From Paenibacillus sp. YN15 (GTDB taxonomy: Bacteria; Bacillota; Bacilli; Paenibacillales; NBRC-103111), in contig NZ_QMFA01000014.1 in assembly GCF_003285005.1 (NCBI RefSeq), positions 1-64,000 of the forward strand: DNA of 64,000 nt, in the 5' to 3' direction. Made by a program: the position numbers and the translations under genes. Positions 19,578-26,669 of this stretch are shown here, in pieces (position 1 is the stretch's first letter; each line of letters begins with the position of its first letter). The notes below the pieces were generated by a model that saw nothing but the letters and a program-made list of their open reading frames with translations, searched no databases and had not been told where the DNA came from.

Positions 19578-21887
19578 TCAGCCCAGCACCACTTCAATTT
19601 GATGCACAGCGCCGTCACCCTGGACAGGGATCACATTGCCCTCCACTTCCTTGCCGTTAAGCCGAATGCCGGCCACTCCGGATTGCACACCTTTTGGGTT
19701 CACAATGCGGATATCGTACACATCTCCCCGGAAGCTGCGTCTGATCCGGCATTCCTCCCAATGGGCCGGAATGACCGGCTCCAGCCGGAAGGAAGTGTAG
19801 CCGGGATGGAAGCCCAGCATATATTGGGTGGCGGAGCGGAAGATCCAGCCTGCCGTTCCCGTTACCCAGGCGAACATGGTTTGGCCTGCGCGGGGATTAT
19901 CCGGACCGAAATACATATTGGTCAGGGCATAAGGCTCGCAGCCGGAATAATCCGAGGGATTGCTTTCACTGTCCGGCATAATTTTGAGCATGGTGCGGTA
20001 CGCTTCATTGCCCCGGCCCAAGCAGCAGTCGGACACAATCTTGAAGGTGCCGCCGTGGCAATAGGGGGCGCCGTTCTCCCAGATGCCGCCTACAAAGCCG
20101 GTCAACCGCCCGATTTCCGGTCTGTAATGGGTGTATGTGGGGGAAAGGGTTAACGGCCCGTAGGGGGAATCCAACCGCTCATCCACCGCCTTCAGACATT
20201 GGGCCACCCGCTCCCCTTCAGCGACTCCGGACATCAAAGCCCAGGTTTGACTGTTCAGATAGATGCTGCCCTCTTCCTCCGTATGGGTACCCACCCTGTC
20301 CCCGGCGTCATTGTAGCCGGCCAAATACCATTCTCCGTCCCAGCCCTTGTCATTGACTGCCTCCTTAATCCGGACGGCCCGCTCCTTCATCTCTTCCGCC
20401 ACCGCTTCATCCTTGCGCACAAAGGAGGCCATTTCCGCCGTATGGTTCAAAGCGAAATACAAGGCGATGGAGGTCCATACACTTTCGCCCTTGCCGCCTA
20501 CGCCGATGCCGTTCAGAGAGTCGTTCCAGTCTCCGTCATGGGCCAGCACCAGATTCCGTTCGCCCAAATCCTCCGAGGAATAACGGGCGGCAGTGAGCAT
20601 ATGCTCCCACACGGTAGCCTCCCCTTCGTCCAGATAGGGCACCACAATATCCAAAAAGCCGTAGTCGCCGGTTTCCTTCAAGTAAGCATTGACGGTAGGC
20701 GCAATCCAAACCGGACCATCGGAATAGATGTGAGTATCCAGCGGCAGCCATCCCCTTACACAGCGGCCGTCCCGGTATTGGTAGCGCAGGGTTTCCAGAA
20801 TTTTTTCCTTGGCCAGCTCAGGGTTAAAGGAAGCGATAGCCCAAGCGTCCTGAAGCTGATCCCGGAAGCCTTTCCCCGTATCCCGTCCGGCCTCGGCGCA
20901 AAGCTGCACCTGCTGCTTGATCCAGTTGTTCACCAGCGTATTCACTTTTCCGTCCGGGGTTTCAATCCGGATGGTTTCCTTCATCCGTTCACGGGAAGCC
21001 AGCAGCTCGGCAAAATCCGCCTCAATCCGGCCGGGGGCAAACAGCTTCTCCGCCACGCCGCAGGCCCGTTCACGGGTATCCGTTGCCCCGATAAGGATGT
21101 GGAAGCTGCGGGACTCGCCGGGCTGGAGGGTCACCCCATTCTCCAGCACCCCTACCATATCCTCGTTGGAGGCCAGGCTGCCGGTGCAGCCTCCCGCCGC
21201 CACAGCATCGGGACATTGCAGGTTGCCGTAGGTGCCCACAAAGGCTTTGCGGGAGCTGTCGTAACCGCTTACAGGCTCACTGCAGGCAATAAATCCGTTA
21301 AACCAGCCATGTGTTCTGTCCTGGGTGGTGTTGTACGCCATAAGAAGCTGGTGATCGCTGTCAAATTCGGCGAATAGATTGGAATAATAATTGCTGTAAA
21401 TTTTGTAGCCGGTAAGGGAAAATTCCACGAAGGAAAACAGCTTCATCTTCCTTGCCCGGTCAGACTGGTTGGACAGGGTGACGGTCCAGATTTCAACAGG
21501 GTCCTCGCCGTTGATGAATACACGGGCTTCCGCCTCGATTCCGTTTAAGGCACCGCTGAGGCGGGAGTAACCCAGACCGTGGACACAGCTGTATTCATCC
21601 AGCTCGGTGCGGGAGGGGAACCAGCCGGGATTCCAGCAAGCTCCTGTTTCCTCATCATGGAGATAAAAATAACGGTTGCCGTTTTTGATAATGACAGCTC
21701 TCCCCTTGCCCTCCGGGTCAATATATGCCGCCGCCCGGTCACCGTATGCGCCTGTGCCGCCGCCAAGCTGGTTCACGCCGGACAGCAAAAGCGGGTTCCA
21801 CAGATAGTTCAACATGGGCCGCGGAGTACGCGGGGTGGTAAAAACAAACTCTGACCCCTCATTGGAAAAATGGCCGAAACTGCTCAT
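19578..21887 (-). CDS. GH94 family glycoside phosphorylase
   Basis: The 769-residue enzyme of the cellobiose/chitobiose phosphorylase family (formerly glycosyltransferase 36) has the catalytic general acid in HDGDWNDSL (GDWND at 452-456). Other family features are RGWLP..YSDGPVWIAP, the GGIWENGAPYCHG loop and TGTAGWIFRSATQYMLGF. It reversibly phosphorolyses a beta-linked disaccharide or oligosaccharide, but the sugar cannot be told from sequence; cellobiose, cellobionate, laminaribiose and chitobiose enzymes share this fold. There is no signal peptide, so it acts on imported sugars. The ATG follows AAAGGAGGAG. A perfect GGGGAACGTTCCCC operator lies 24 nt upstream and the LacI gene precedes it. 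Confidence 0.88.
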   Translation of the reverse strand: MSSFGHFSNEGSEFVFTTPRTPRPMLNYLWNPLLLSGVNQLGGGTGAYGDRAAAYIDPEGKGRAVIIKNGNRYFYLHDEETGACWNPGWFPSRTELDEYSCVHGLGYSRLSGALNGIEAEARVFINGEDPVEIWTVTLSNQSDRARKMKLFSFVEFSLTGYKIYSNYYSNLFAEFDSDHQLLMAYNTTQDRTHGWFNGFIACSEPVSGYDSSRKAFVGTYGNLQCPDAVAAGGCTGSLASNEDMVGVLENGVTLQPGESRSFHILIGATDTRERACGVAEKLFAPGRIEADFAELLASRERMKETIRIETPDGKVNTLVNNWIKQQVQLCAEAGRDTGKGFRDQLQDAWAIASFNPELAKEKILETLRYQYRDGRCVRGWLPLDTHIYSDGPVWIAPTVNAYLKETGDYGFLDIVVPYLDEGEATVWEHMLTAARYSSEDLGERNLVLAHDGDWNDSLNGIGVGGKGESVWTSIALYFALNHTAEMASFVRKDEAVAEEMKERAVRIKEAVNDKGWDGEWYLAGYNDAGDRVGTHTEEEGSIYLNSQTWALMSGVAEGERVAQCLKAVDERLDSPYGPLTLSPTYTHYRPEIGRLTGFVGGIWENGAPYCHGGTFKIVSDCCLGRGNEAYRTMLKIMPDSESNPSDYSGCEPYALTNMYFGPDNPRAGQTMFAWVTGTAGWIFRSATQYMLGFHPGYTSFRLEPVIPAHWEECRIRRSFRGDVYDIRIVNPKGVQSGVAGIRLNGKEVEGNVIPVQGDGAVHQIEVVLG

Positions 21888-21910
21888 TTACATTCTCCTC
21901 CTTTAGGTTT

Positions 21911-21924
21911 GGGGAACGTTCCCC
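21911..21924. promoter_or_regulatory. LacI-family operator before the GH94 gene
   Basis: GGGGAACGTTCCCC is a perfect 14-bp palindrome with the central CG typical of LacI-family operators. A matching AGGGAACGTTCCCT lies in front of the adjacent LacI gene (22997-23010). This pair indicates that the regulator controls both itself and the GH94 gene. Confidence 0.8.
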
Positions 21925-21941
21925 ATTTTGTGCAAAGAAAG

Positions 21942-21965
21942 GTGCAGCCTTTACTGGCGCTGCAC
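21942..21965 (-). terminator. hairpin overlapping the lacI-type gene stop
   Basis: GTGCAGC and GCTGCAC (7 bp perfect, 10-nt loop) straddle the stop codon of the regulator and are followed by CTTTCTTT in the transcribed direction. It may end or attenuate regulator transcripts before the GH94 gene. Confidence 0.55.
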
Positions 21966-22970
21966 TCGGGCACATGTATGTCCTTCCTTCAACTCGGGGG
22001 TAAACAGCCGGAACCGGCTTATCCCCTCTTCGACCGCCGCCGCTGCGGCCACAATCTCCACCGCCGCCTCCGCTACTGCGGACAAGGGCTGGGCAATGGA
22101 GGTCAGGTCATGAAGACCGGGCTTGAAGCTGAGCACGCCTGCCAAATGGTCAAAACCCACAATGGAGATATCCTCCGGAATCCTGTATCCAGCTTGATGC
22201 AGCGTGTCCATCATCTCGTAGGCAATCAGGTCGTTAAAAGCAAAAACGGCAGTGGGCTTTTTGTTCATGCCCATAAGCTGCTGCGCAGCCCCGACGCCGC
22301 AGCCGTTGGAGCCGTCGGTGGAAATGAAGGCATCGGAACCCGTATCCAAGCCCAATGCTTCCATAGCCTCGCGGAATCCGGCTTGTCTGTCCATGGCTAC
22401 CCGGTGCTCCATATTTCCCGTGACGTGGACAATGCTCCTGTGGCCCAAACGGTGCAGATAATGGACTGCCTGCCGGGCTCCGGCCTGGTTATCCACCAGC
22501 ACATTGGGGATTTCCAGCTCTTCAAAATGGTTCTCGATCACCACAAAGGGGAATTGGAGTGCCATGAGCCGCTGGATCACCGGCAGGTCATCCTTGGCGC
22601 TGCCAAAGATAATCACCCCGTCCGCCGCTCCCCCCATGAAATACTGGATGTAATGCTGCTTGGCCTCCTGTCTTGCATTGCAGCTGCAGAACACCAGATG
22701 GTAGCCCTTTTCGGCGGCGAAATGCTCCAATTTCCCGGCCAGCTCCATGTAAATGGGAGAAGAGAAGGAATCATATACCACGCCGATTACCCCGGTTTTG
22801 CTGGTCACCAGCGTCCTGGCCGCAATATTGGGAGTATAATGCAGCTCGGCGGCCGCCTCCCAAACCTTTTTTCGGGTATCCTCATGTACGCCGTATTGAT
22901 GGTTGAGCACCTTGGACACGGTGGTTTTGGACACACCTGCCAATTTGGCAATATCCAGTATGCTTGGAAT
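21951..22970 (-). CDS. LacI family transcriptional regulator, probable ATT start
   Basis: The 339-residue regulator has an N-terminal helix-turn-helix and hinge (PSILDIAKLAGVSKTTVSKVLN, then TPNIAARTLVTSKTG) and a periplasmic-binding-protein-like sensor domain to the end. The homologous N-terminus has no ATG, GTG or suitable TTG. The codon in the expected place is ATT at 22970, 6 nt after GGGGAGGG. The in-frame TTG at 22943 would delete half of the DNA-reading head. Either a rare ATT start is used or the sequence has an error. It likely senses a sugar linked to the GH94 phosphorylase and binds the two GGGAACGTTCCC palindromes. Confidence 0.8.
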   Translation of the reverse strand: MPSILDIAKLAGVSKTTVSKVLNHQYGVHEDTRKKVWEAAAELHYTPNIAARTLVTSKTGVIGVVYDSFSSPIYMELAGKLEHFAAEKGYHLVFCSCNARQEAKQHYIQYFMGGAADGVIIFGSAKDDLPVIQRLMALQFPFVVIENHFEELEIPNVLVDNQAGARQAVHYLHRLGHRSIVHVTGNMEHRVAMDRQAGFREAMEALGLDTGSDAFISTDGSNGCGVGAAQQLMGMNKKPTAVFAFNDLIAYEMMDTLHQAGYRIPEDISIVGFDHLAGVLSFKPGLHDLTSIAQPLSAVAEAAVEIVAAAAAVEEGISRFRLFTPELKEGHTCARVQRQ

Positions 22971-22996
22971 GGGAATCCCTCCCCGTAAAATTCTTT

Positions 22997-23010
22997 AGGG
23001 AACGTTCCCT
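22997..23010. promoter_or_regulatory. LacI-family operator before the regulator gene
   Basis: AGGGAACGTTCCCT is a perfect palindrome 13 nt upstream of the ribosome-binding site of the LacI gene. It has the same core as the GH94 operator and implies autoregulation. A weak TAGTAT -10 candidate lies just upstream. Confidence 0.75.
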
Positions 23011-23138
23011 ATCCCCATACTAACACATTATTAGGCTGGATGAAAAGATACTTTTAGCGCCGCAGGCAATTTCATTTTTGTCTTGTCATAGGGAGATTCC
23101 ATATGCTATGCTGCTTATAACATATAGTTACCGGGTGA

Positions 23139-23185
23139 AGCACACCTGTCGATTTCCCATGAAGGGAATTGGCGGGTGTGTTTTT
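23139..23185 (+). terminator. terminator-like hairpin upstream of the Rpn gene
   Basis: CACACC and GGTGTG enclose an inner stem (TTTCCC atgaa GGGAA) and are followed by TTTTTG on the plus strand, about 45 nt before the Rpn start. It either ends transcription coming from the left or attenuates the Rpn transcript. Confidence 0.6.
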
Positions 23186-23229
23186 GCTTTCCCTGGTGAA
23201 CAAGCTATTGCCAAGGGGATGATCCGTCT

Positions 23230-24108
23230 TTGACTGACCATGATGCGCTGTATAAGGAATTGCTGCGAACCTTCTTCCAGGATTTTATGGAGCTTTTTTT
23301 CCCGGAAACCGCCCTGCTTATGGATTTTACGGAAGTGGAATTTCTTTCGGAGGAGGTTGTGGTGGATATTGCCGGCGGCAAAAAAAGCCGGTTGGATGTG
23401 CTTGTCAAGACCCGTTTGAAGCATGAGCAAACCTTCATCCTGGTGCATCAGGAGCCGCAGGCCTATTACCAGGAGGAGTTTCCGGAACGGATGTTTATTT
23501 ATGCCGCGAGATTGTACGAAAAGTACCGGCTGCGGGTGCTGCCCATCGCCATTATCAGCCACAGCCGGCAGGCTGCGGAGCCGGAGGGCTTCGGCTGGGA
23601 GGTGCCCGGCCTTGAGGTGCTGCGGTTCCGGTATCACCGGCTGCAGCTGCGCAAGCTGAACTGGCGAAATTATGTCCATTCGGTTAATCCGGTAGCTGCT
23701 GCATTGCTCAGCAGTATGGGTTATAATGAGGAAGAAAAGCTGCGATTGAAGCTGGAGTTTATCCGGATGATGGCCCAGCTTCAGCTTGATCCTGCCAGAA
23801 TGGAGCTGCTGGCTGTTTTCTTTGACACCTACCTGCCGCTGACCAAGGAAGAGGAGCAGCAGGTGTGGCAAGAGGTGAAGCAAATTTATGGCGTAGGAGG
23901 GACAGAAGTGATGGAATGGAAAACGCATTTCGAACGGTATGCCAAGGAAGAGGGTAAGGAAGAAGGACTCAGGGAAGGCATTGAGCAGGGCATTGAAAAA
24001 GGCAAGCTTCAGGTAGCCCGGCATATGCTGGCAGAGCGTCTGGACCCGGCCCTCATCGCCAAGGTCACCGGCTTCTCCCTGGATGAAATCAACCGGATGC
24101 AGCAATAA
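23230..24108 (+). CDS. Rpn family recombination-promoting nuclease / PD-(D/E)XK transposase-like protein
   Basis: This 292-residue protein starts at TTG 23230 with MTDHDALYKELLRTFFQDFMELFFP, the typical Rpn family opening. A PD-(D/E)XK core follows (RLDVLVKTRL...FILVHQEPQA, with the D and the E-x-Q part). The C-terminus (EEGLREGIEQGIEKGKLQVARHMLAERLDPALIAKVTGFSLDEI) is the usual Glu/Gly-rich helix plus small helical tail of this family. Such proteins promote RecA-independent recombination in E. coli and are often mobile or multicopy. A C-terminal remnant of a relative lies at 37887-38054. Confidence 0.85.
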   Translation: MTDHDALYKELLRTFFQDFMELFFPETALLMDFTEVEFLSEEVVVDIAGGKKSRLDVLVKTRLKHEQTFILVHQEPQAYYQEEFPERMFIYAARLYEKYRLRVLPIAIISHSRQAAEPEGFGWEVPGLEVLRFRYHRLQLRKLNWRNYVHSVNPVAAALLSSMGYNEEEKLRLKLEFIRMMAQLQLDPARMELLAVFFDTYLPLTKEEEQQVWQEVKQIYGVGGTEVMEWKTHFERYAKEEGKEEGLREGIEQGIEKGKLQVARHMLAERLDPALIAKVTGFSLDEINRMQQ

Positions 24109-24125
24109 ACCACTCGCAGATGCAG

Positions 24126-24161
24126 AAAAACCGCCCTTTTCTCATAAAAGAGGCGGTTTTT
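24126..24161. terminator. bidirectional terminator between Rpn and ArsR-type genes
   Basis: AAAAACCGCCCTTTT ctcat AAAAGAGGCGGTTTTT is a long stem with A and T runs on both sides, located between convergent genes. Confidence 0.9.
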
Positions 24162-24174
24162 GACATGGTCAATT

Positions 24175-24777
24175 TTATTTCAATTCCTGCCATTTCGTCC
24201 ACAGCTCCGGCGGGTTCAGCACATATACATTGTTCTCCCGATACATGTACTGATGAATAATGAACTCTCTCCGGAGAGTGGCGAAATCCTCATGGTACCG
24301 TTTAATAAACGCATTCAACTCCTTTTCGGGATAGGACTTCCCGTATTCCAGTTGACGGACCAGCTCCTCCAGCACGATCAGCTTCTTCTTCAATTGAACG
24401 GGAATTTGCTTCAACGCCCCATCGGCCCCAAAGAAATTCCGCAAAACCGAATGCCTGAATTTCTCCAGTTCTTCATTCATTGGACTCACCTCCTGTTGGT
24501 TCATTTGCCGGCTGACCAACTGCTCCGCTCCACGGGAGAAGCTTTGGAACACCCCCATGTTCAGGGAAAAATAAACCGTATTCTTATCCCGCCGCTCCGA
24601 AATCAGCCCCGCCTGCCGCAATTTGGACGAGTGGTGGGTAATGGTAGCCGGCGTCACCCCCAGCTTCTCCGCCAAATAAAGCCCGTTATGCTCTCCGCTT
24701 GCCAACAGAATCACCATTTTGATGCGGGTAGGATCGGCCAGAGCTTTATGAAAATTAACCACCTTCTCCAGTTGCAA
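24175..24777 (-). CDS. ArsR-type winged-helix transcriptional regulator with C-terminal DUF2087-like domain
   Basis: The 200-residue protein has an ArsR/SmtB helix-turn-helix (ALADPTRIKMVILLASGEHNGLYLAEKLGVTPATITHHSSKLRQAGLI, residues about 12-60) and a second domain after residue 110. The segment FPEKELNAFI-type (YPEKELNAFIKRYHEDFATLRREFIIHQYMYREN) resembles DUF2087. No metal-binding Cys motif is present, so the signal is unknown. The TTG start at 24777 follows AGGGGAG. The longer frame to 24870 would run through the promoter and an operator-like palindrome and is rejected. Confidence 0.8.
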   Translation of the reverse strand: MQLEKVVNFHKALADPTRIKMVILLASGEHNGLYLAEKLGVTPATITHHSSKLRQAGLISERRDKNTVYFSLNMGVFQSFSRGAEQLVSRQMNQQEVSPMNEELEKFRHSVLRNFFGADGALKQIPVQLKKKLIVLEELVRQLEYGKSYPEKELNAFIKRYHEDFATLRREFIIHQYMYRENNVYVLNPPELWTKWQELK

Positions 24778-24815
24778 CTGGATTTCACTCCCCTTGGATA
24801 TGTAATTTAATGAAC

Positions 24816-24870
24816 ATCTAATTAGATAACCGTTAAATAACATATTACAAATGCCGCTCACTTTTGTCAA
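24816..24870 (-). promoter_or_regulatory. promoter and palindromic operator of the ArsR-type gene
   Basis: The minus strand has TTGACA (24865-24870), 17 nt, TAATAT (24842-24847). About ten nt past the expected start of transcription lies ATCTAATTAGAT (24816-24827), a perfect 12-bp palindrome of ArsR-operator style. This predicts autorepression. Confidence 0.7.
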
Positions 24871-24923
24871 TGCACATCATAAAAAAGCTGCCAGTGACAT
24901 GCTCCTGACAGCCAGTTCTCCAA

Positions 24924-25109
24924 TTATGCTTTTTGAAAGGTAATACGGATTTCCAACTCATCTCCATGCAAAAACGCGGCCGCCCGCCCTCCCATTTGCT
25001 CCACAAGCGCCTCAAGGGTTAGACGTTGCCCTCCTTCAGACAAAAACTGCGCCTCCAGCAAGAGACGCAGTGTGTCATTGGTCTTATTCGGACACTCCCG
25101 CCGCGGCAA
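24924..25109 (-). CDS. hypothetical small protein (61 aa at most)
   Basis: The frame between the peptidase gene and the ArsR promoter encodes NKTNDTLRLLLEAQFLSEGG then QRLTLEALVEQMGGRAAAFL, ending in GDELEIRITFQKA, a plausible small alpha/beta protein. I do not recognise it. Only TTG (25109) is available as a common start and it lacks a good ribosome-binding site, although CGGGAG lies inside the frame. It follows the peptidase gene by 6 nt. Confidence 0.4.
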   Translation of the reverse strand: MPRRECPNKTNDTLRLLLEAQFLSEGGQRLTLEALVEQMGGRAAAFLHGDELEIRITFQKA

Positions 25110-25115
25110 CGGCGT

Positions 25116-26249
25116 TTATGAGTGCTGCCCCGCTTTGCGGGAAATCTCCACCACCAGCTCCGCCACCTTCACCAGATCGGCCACGGCGATATGCTCATTG
25201 ACGGTGTGGATGGCCTGGTAGCCAACGGACAGGTTCACCGTGGGGATACCTTGGCCGTTAAACAGATTGGCGTCGCTGCCGCCGCCGGAATGGAACAGGT
25301 TGGGGGTTAAGCCTATGGTTTTTGCCGCATCCATGGCCAGCTTCACATGCGGCGCAGTTTCGTCGAATTTATAGCCCGGATACATCAGCTCATATCGGAA
25401 ATCGCAGGCTGCTCCCATTTCTGCGCAGGCGGCTTCGCAGGCGGCTTTCATGGCATCCAGCTGCTTCAGCAGCTTTTCCTTCACCAGACTGCGGGCCTCC
25501 CCGATCAGTTCCACCTTTTCAGTCACAATATTGGTTTCGCCGGAAGCGAAGAAGGTGCCGAAGTTGGCGGTGGTTTCCTTGTCGATCCGGCCCAAGGGCA
25601 TGCGGGATACCGCCTTGGCGGCGACAGTAATGGCGCTGATGCCATTTTCCGGATTGACCCCGGCGTGGGCGGTTCTGCCCTTGATGGTAATGTAGACCTT
25701 GGATTGGAAAGGCGCCGCAACGGCAATGCCGCCTACCTCACCGTTGGAGTCGATGGCGTAGCCGAAGTCCGCCTTTACCCAGCCGGGCTCCATATTGCGG
25801 GACCCAAGCAGAGTGGATTCCTCGCCTGCCGTAATGACAAACCGGATGGTTCCATGGGGGATCTTGTCCTCCTGCAAAACACGGATCAGCTCCAGCATGG
25901 CGGCGATCCCCGCCTTGTCGTCGCTGCCCAGCACGGTGGTGCCGTCGCTGCGGATGATCCCGTCCGCCCCCAGTTGGGGCTTCACGCCTTTGCCCGGGAC
26001 CACGGTGTCCATGTGGCAGGTAAAATAAATCGTCGGCGCATCGCTTGCGCCGGCAGTGGCCTGCAGGGTGAAGCAAAGATTATTGCCTTCACAGCCCGAC
26101 TTGGCCGAGGAATTATCCTCCTCCACCTGCAGGCCCAAGGCCCCAAACCGCTCCTTCAGCACCTTGGCGATTTCCGCCTCATGTTTCGTTTCACTGTCCA
26201 CTTGGACCAATCCGATAAATTCCTCCACCAGTCTTTGCTGGTTCACCAT
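25116..26249 (-). CDS. M20 family peptidase, PepT-like (YqjE type)
   Basis: The 377-residue zinc metallopeptidase has the metal motifs TCHMDTVVPG (residues about 77-86), LGSDDKAGIAAML with the bridging Asp, the catalytic EE in TAGEESTLLG, and DSNGEVG. HSGGGSDANLFNGQG and HTVNEHIAV are typical of the PepT-2/YqjE branch. The dimerisation insert starts at GRTAHAGVNPENG. It probably trims tripeptides or related small peptides in the cytosol. The ATG start has a GGGG-rich ribosome-binding site. Confidence 0.88.
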   Translation of the reverse strand: MVNQQRLVEEFIGLVQVDSETKHEAEIAKVLKERFGALGLQVEEDNSSAKSGCEGNNLCFTLQATAGASDAPTIYFTCHMDTVVPGKGVKPQLGADGIIRSDGTTVLGSDDKAGIAAMLELIRVLQEDKIPHGTIRFVITAGEESTLLGSRNMEPGWVKADFGYAIDSNGEVGGIAVAAPFQSKVYITIKGRTAHAGVNPENGISAITVAAKAVSRMPLGRIDKETTANFGTFFASGETNIVTEKVELIGEARSLVKEKLLKQLDAMKAACEAACAEMGAACDFRYELMYPGYKFDETAPHVKLAMDAAKTIGLTPNLFHSGGGSDANLFNGQGIPTVNLSVGYQAIHTVNEHIAVADLVKVAELVVEISRKAGQHS

Positions 26250-26349
26250 ACCCGTTTCCCCCCGGATTCATTTTGCGTTACAATAGGAAGATGGGCAAGC
26301 ATATCCGGCACAGTCCGGACGCAATCCTTTCTTCCTTTTTTCATGCTGC

Positions 26350-26514
26350 TAGGGCCTGTCTTCAAACCCGCTTGAGGGCATCTTTCACCGCCTTTTCGCC
26401 CCATGCTTCGTTACTTCCGCTTGACGTACCCCCGGTACGCCTTCACGAAAGTGCCTTGCCTGGAACGAAAATTCTGCAAAATCTGCTCCCCTCGGAGTTT
26501 GGAGACAGCCCCTA
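26350..26514. mobile_element. MITE-like element flanked by TA
   Basis: Terminal inverted repeats GGGCCTGTCTTCAAAC (26352-26367) and GTTTGGAGACAGCCCC (26497-26512) match at all but two positions when inverted, and each end is bordered by TA. An internal palindrome around GCGTACCGGGGGTACG adds a hairpin. At about 165 bp it has no transposase. TA target duplication suggests mobilisation by an IS630/Tc1-type transposase. Confidence 0.6.
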
Positions 26515-26553
26515 ATCCGCCCTTATACTATCTCCTTGAAGGAGCTGATTGAC

Positions 26554-26655
26554 TTGATCAACAAAAGAGTGATGCGTGTGGTCGTGTGGCTGATGATTGC
26601 CGCCATGCTGTTTTCAACCGTTATGTATCTGGTTGCGGCATTCACCGGGCTGTAA
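26554..26655 (+). CDS. Prli42-type stressosome-associated miniprotein
   Basis: A 33-residue protein, MINKRVMRVVVWLMIAAMLF followed by STVMYLVAAFTGL, starts at TTG 26554, ten nt after GAAGGAG. The NK-x-V-x-(R/K)-VVV-x-LM pattern plus a single membrane helix matches Prli42. That small protein was described in Listeria as a membrane anchor of the stressosome and is conserved in Firmicutes. It is too short for ordinary gene callers. Its place between a MITE and the bkdB gene (convergent) says little about function. No rsbR/S/T genes are in the window. Confidence 0.75.
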   Translation: MINKRVMRVVVWLMIAAMLFSTVMYLVAAFTGL

Positions 26656-26669
26656 GCCGGAATAACCTT

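Noticed and set aside
24778-24870. N-terminal extension of the ArsR-type protein (MTKVSGICNMLFNGYLI..)
   Set aside because: It would encode through a TTGACA/TAATAT promoter and a palindromic operator, and lacks a ribosome-binding site; the TTG at 24777 has AGGGGAG upstream.
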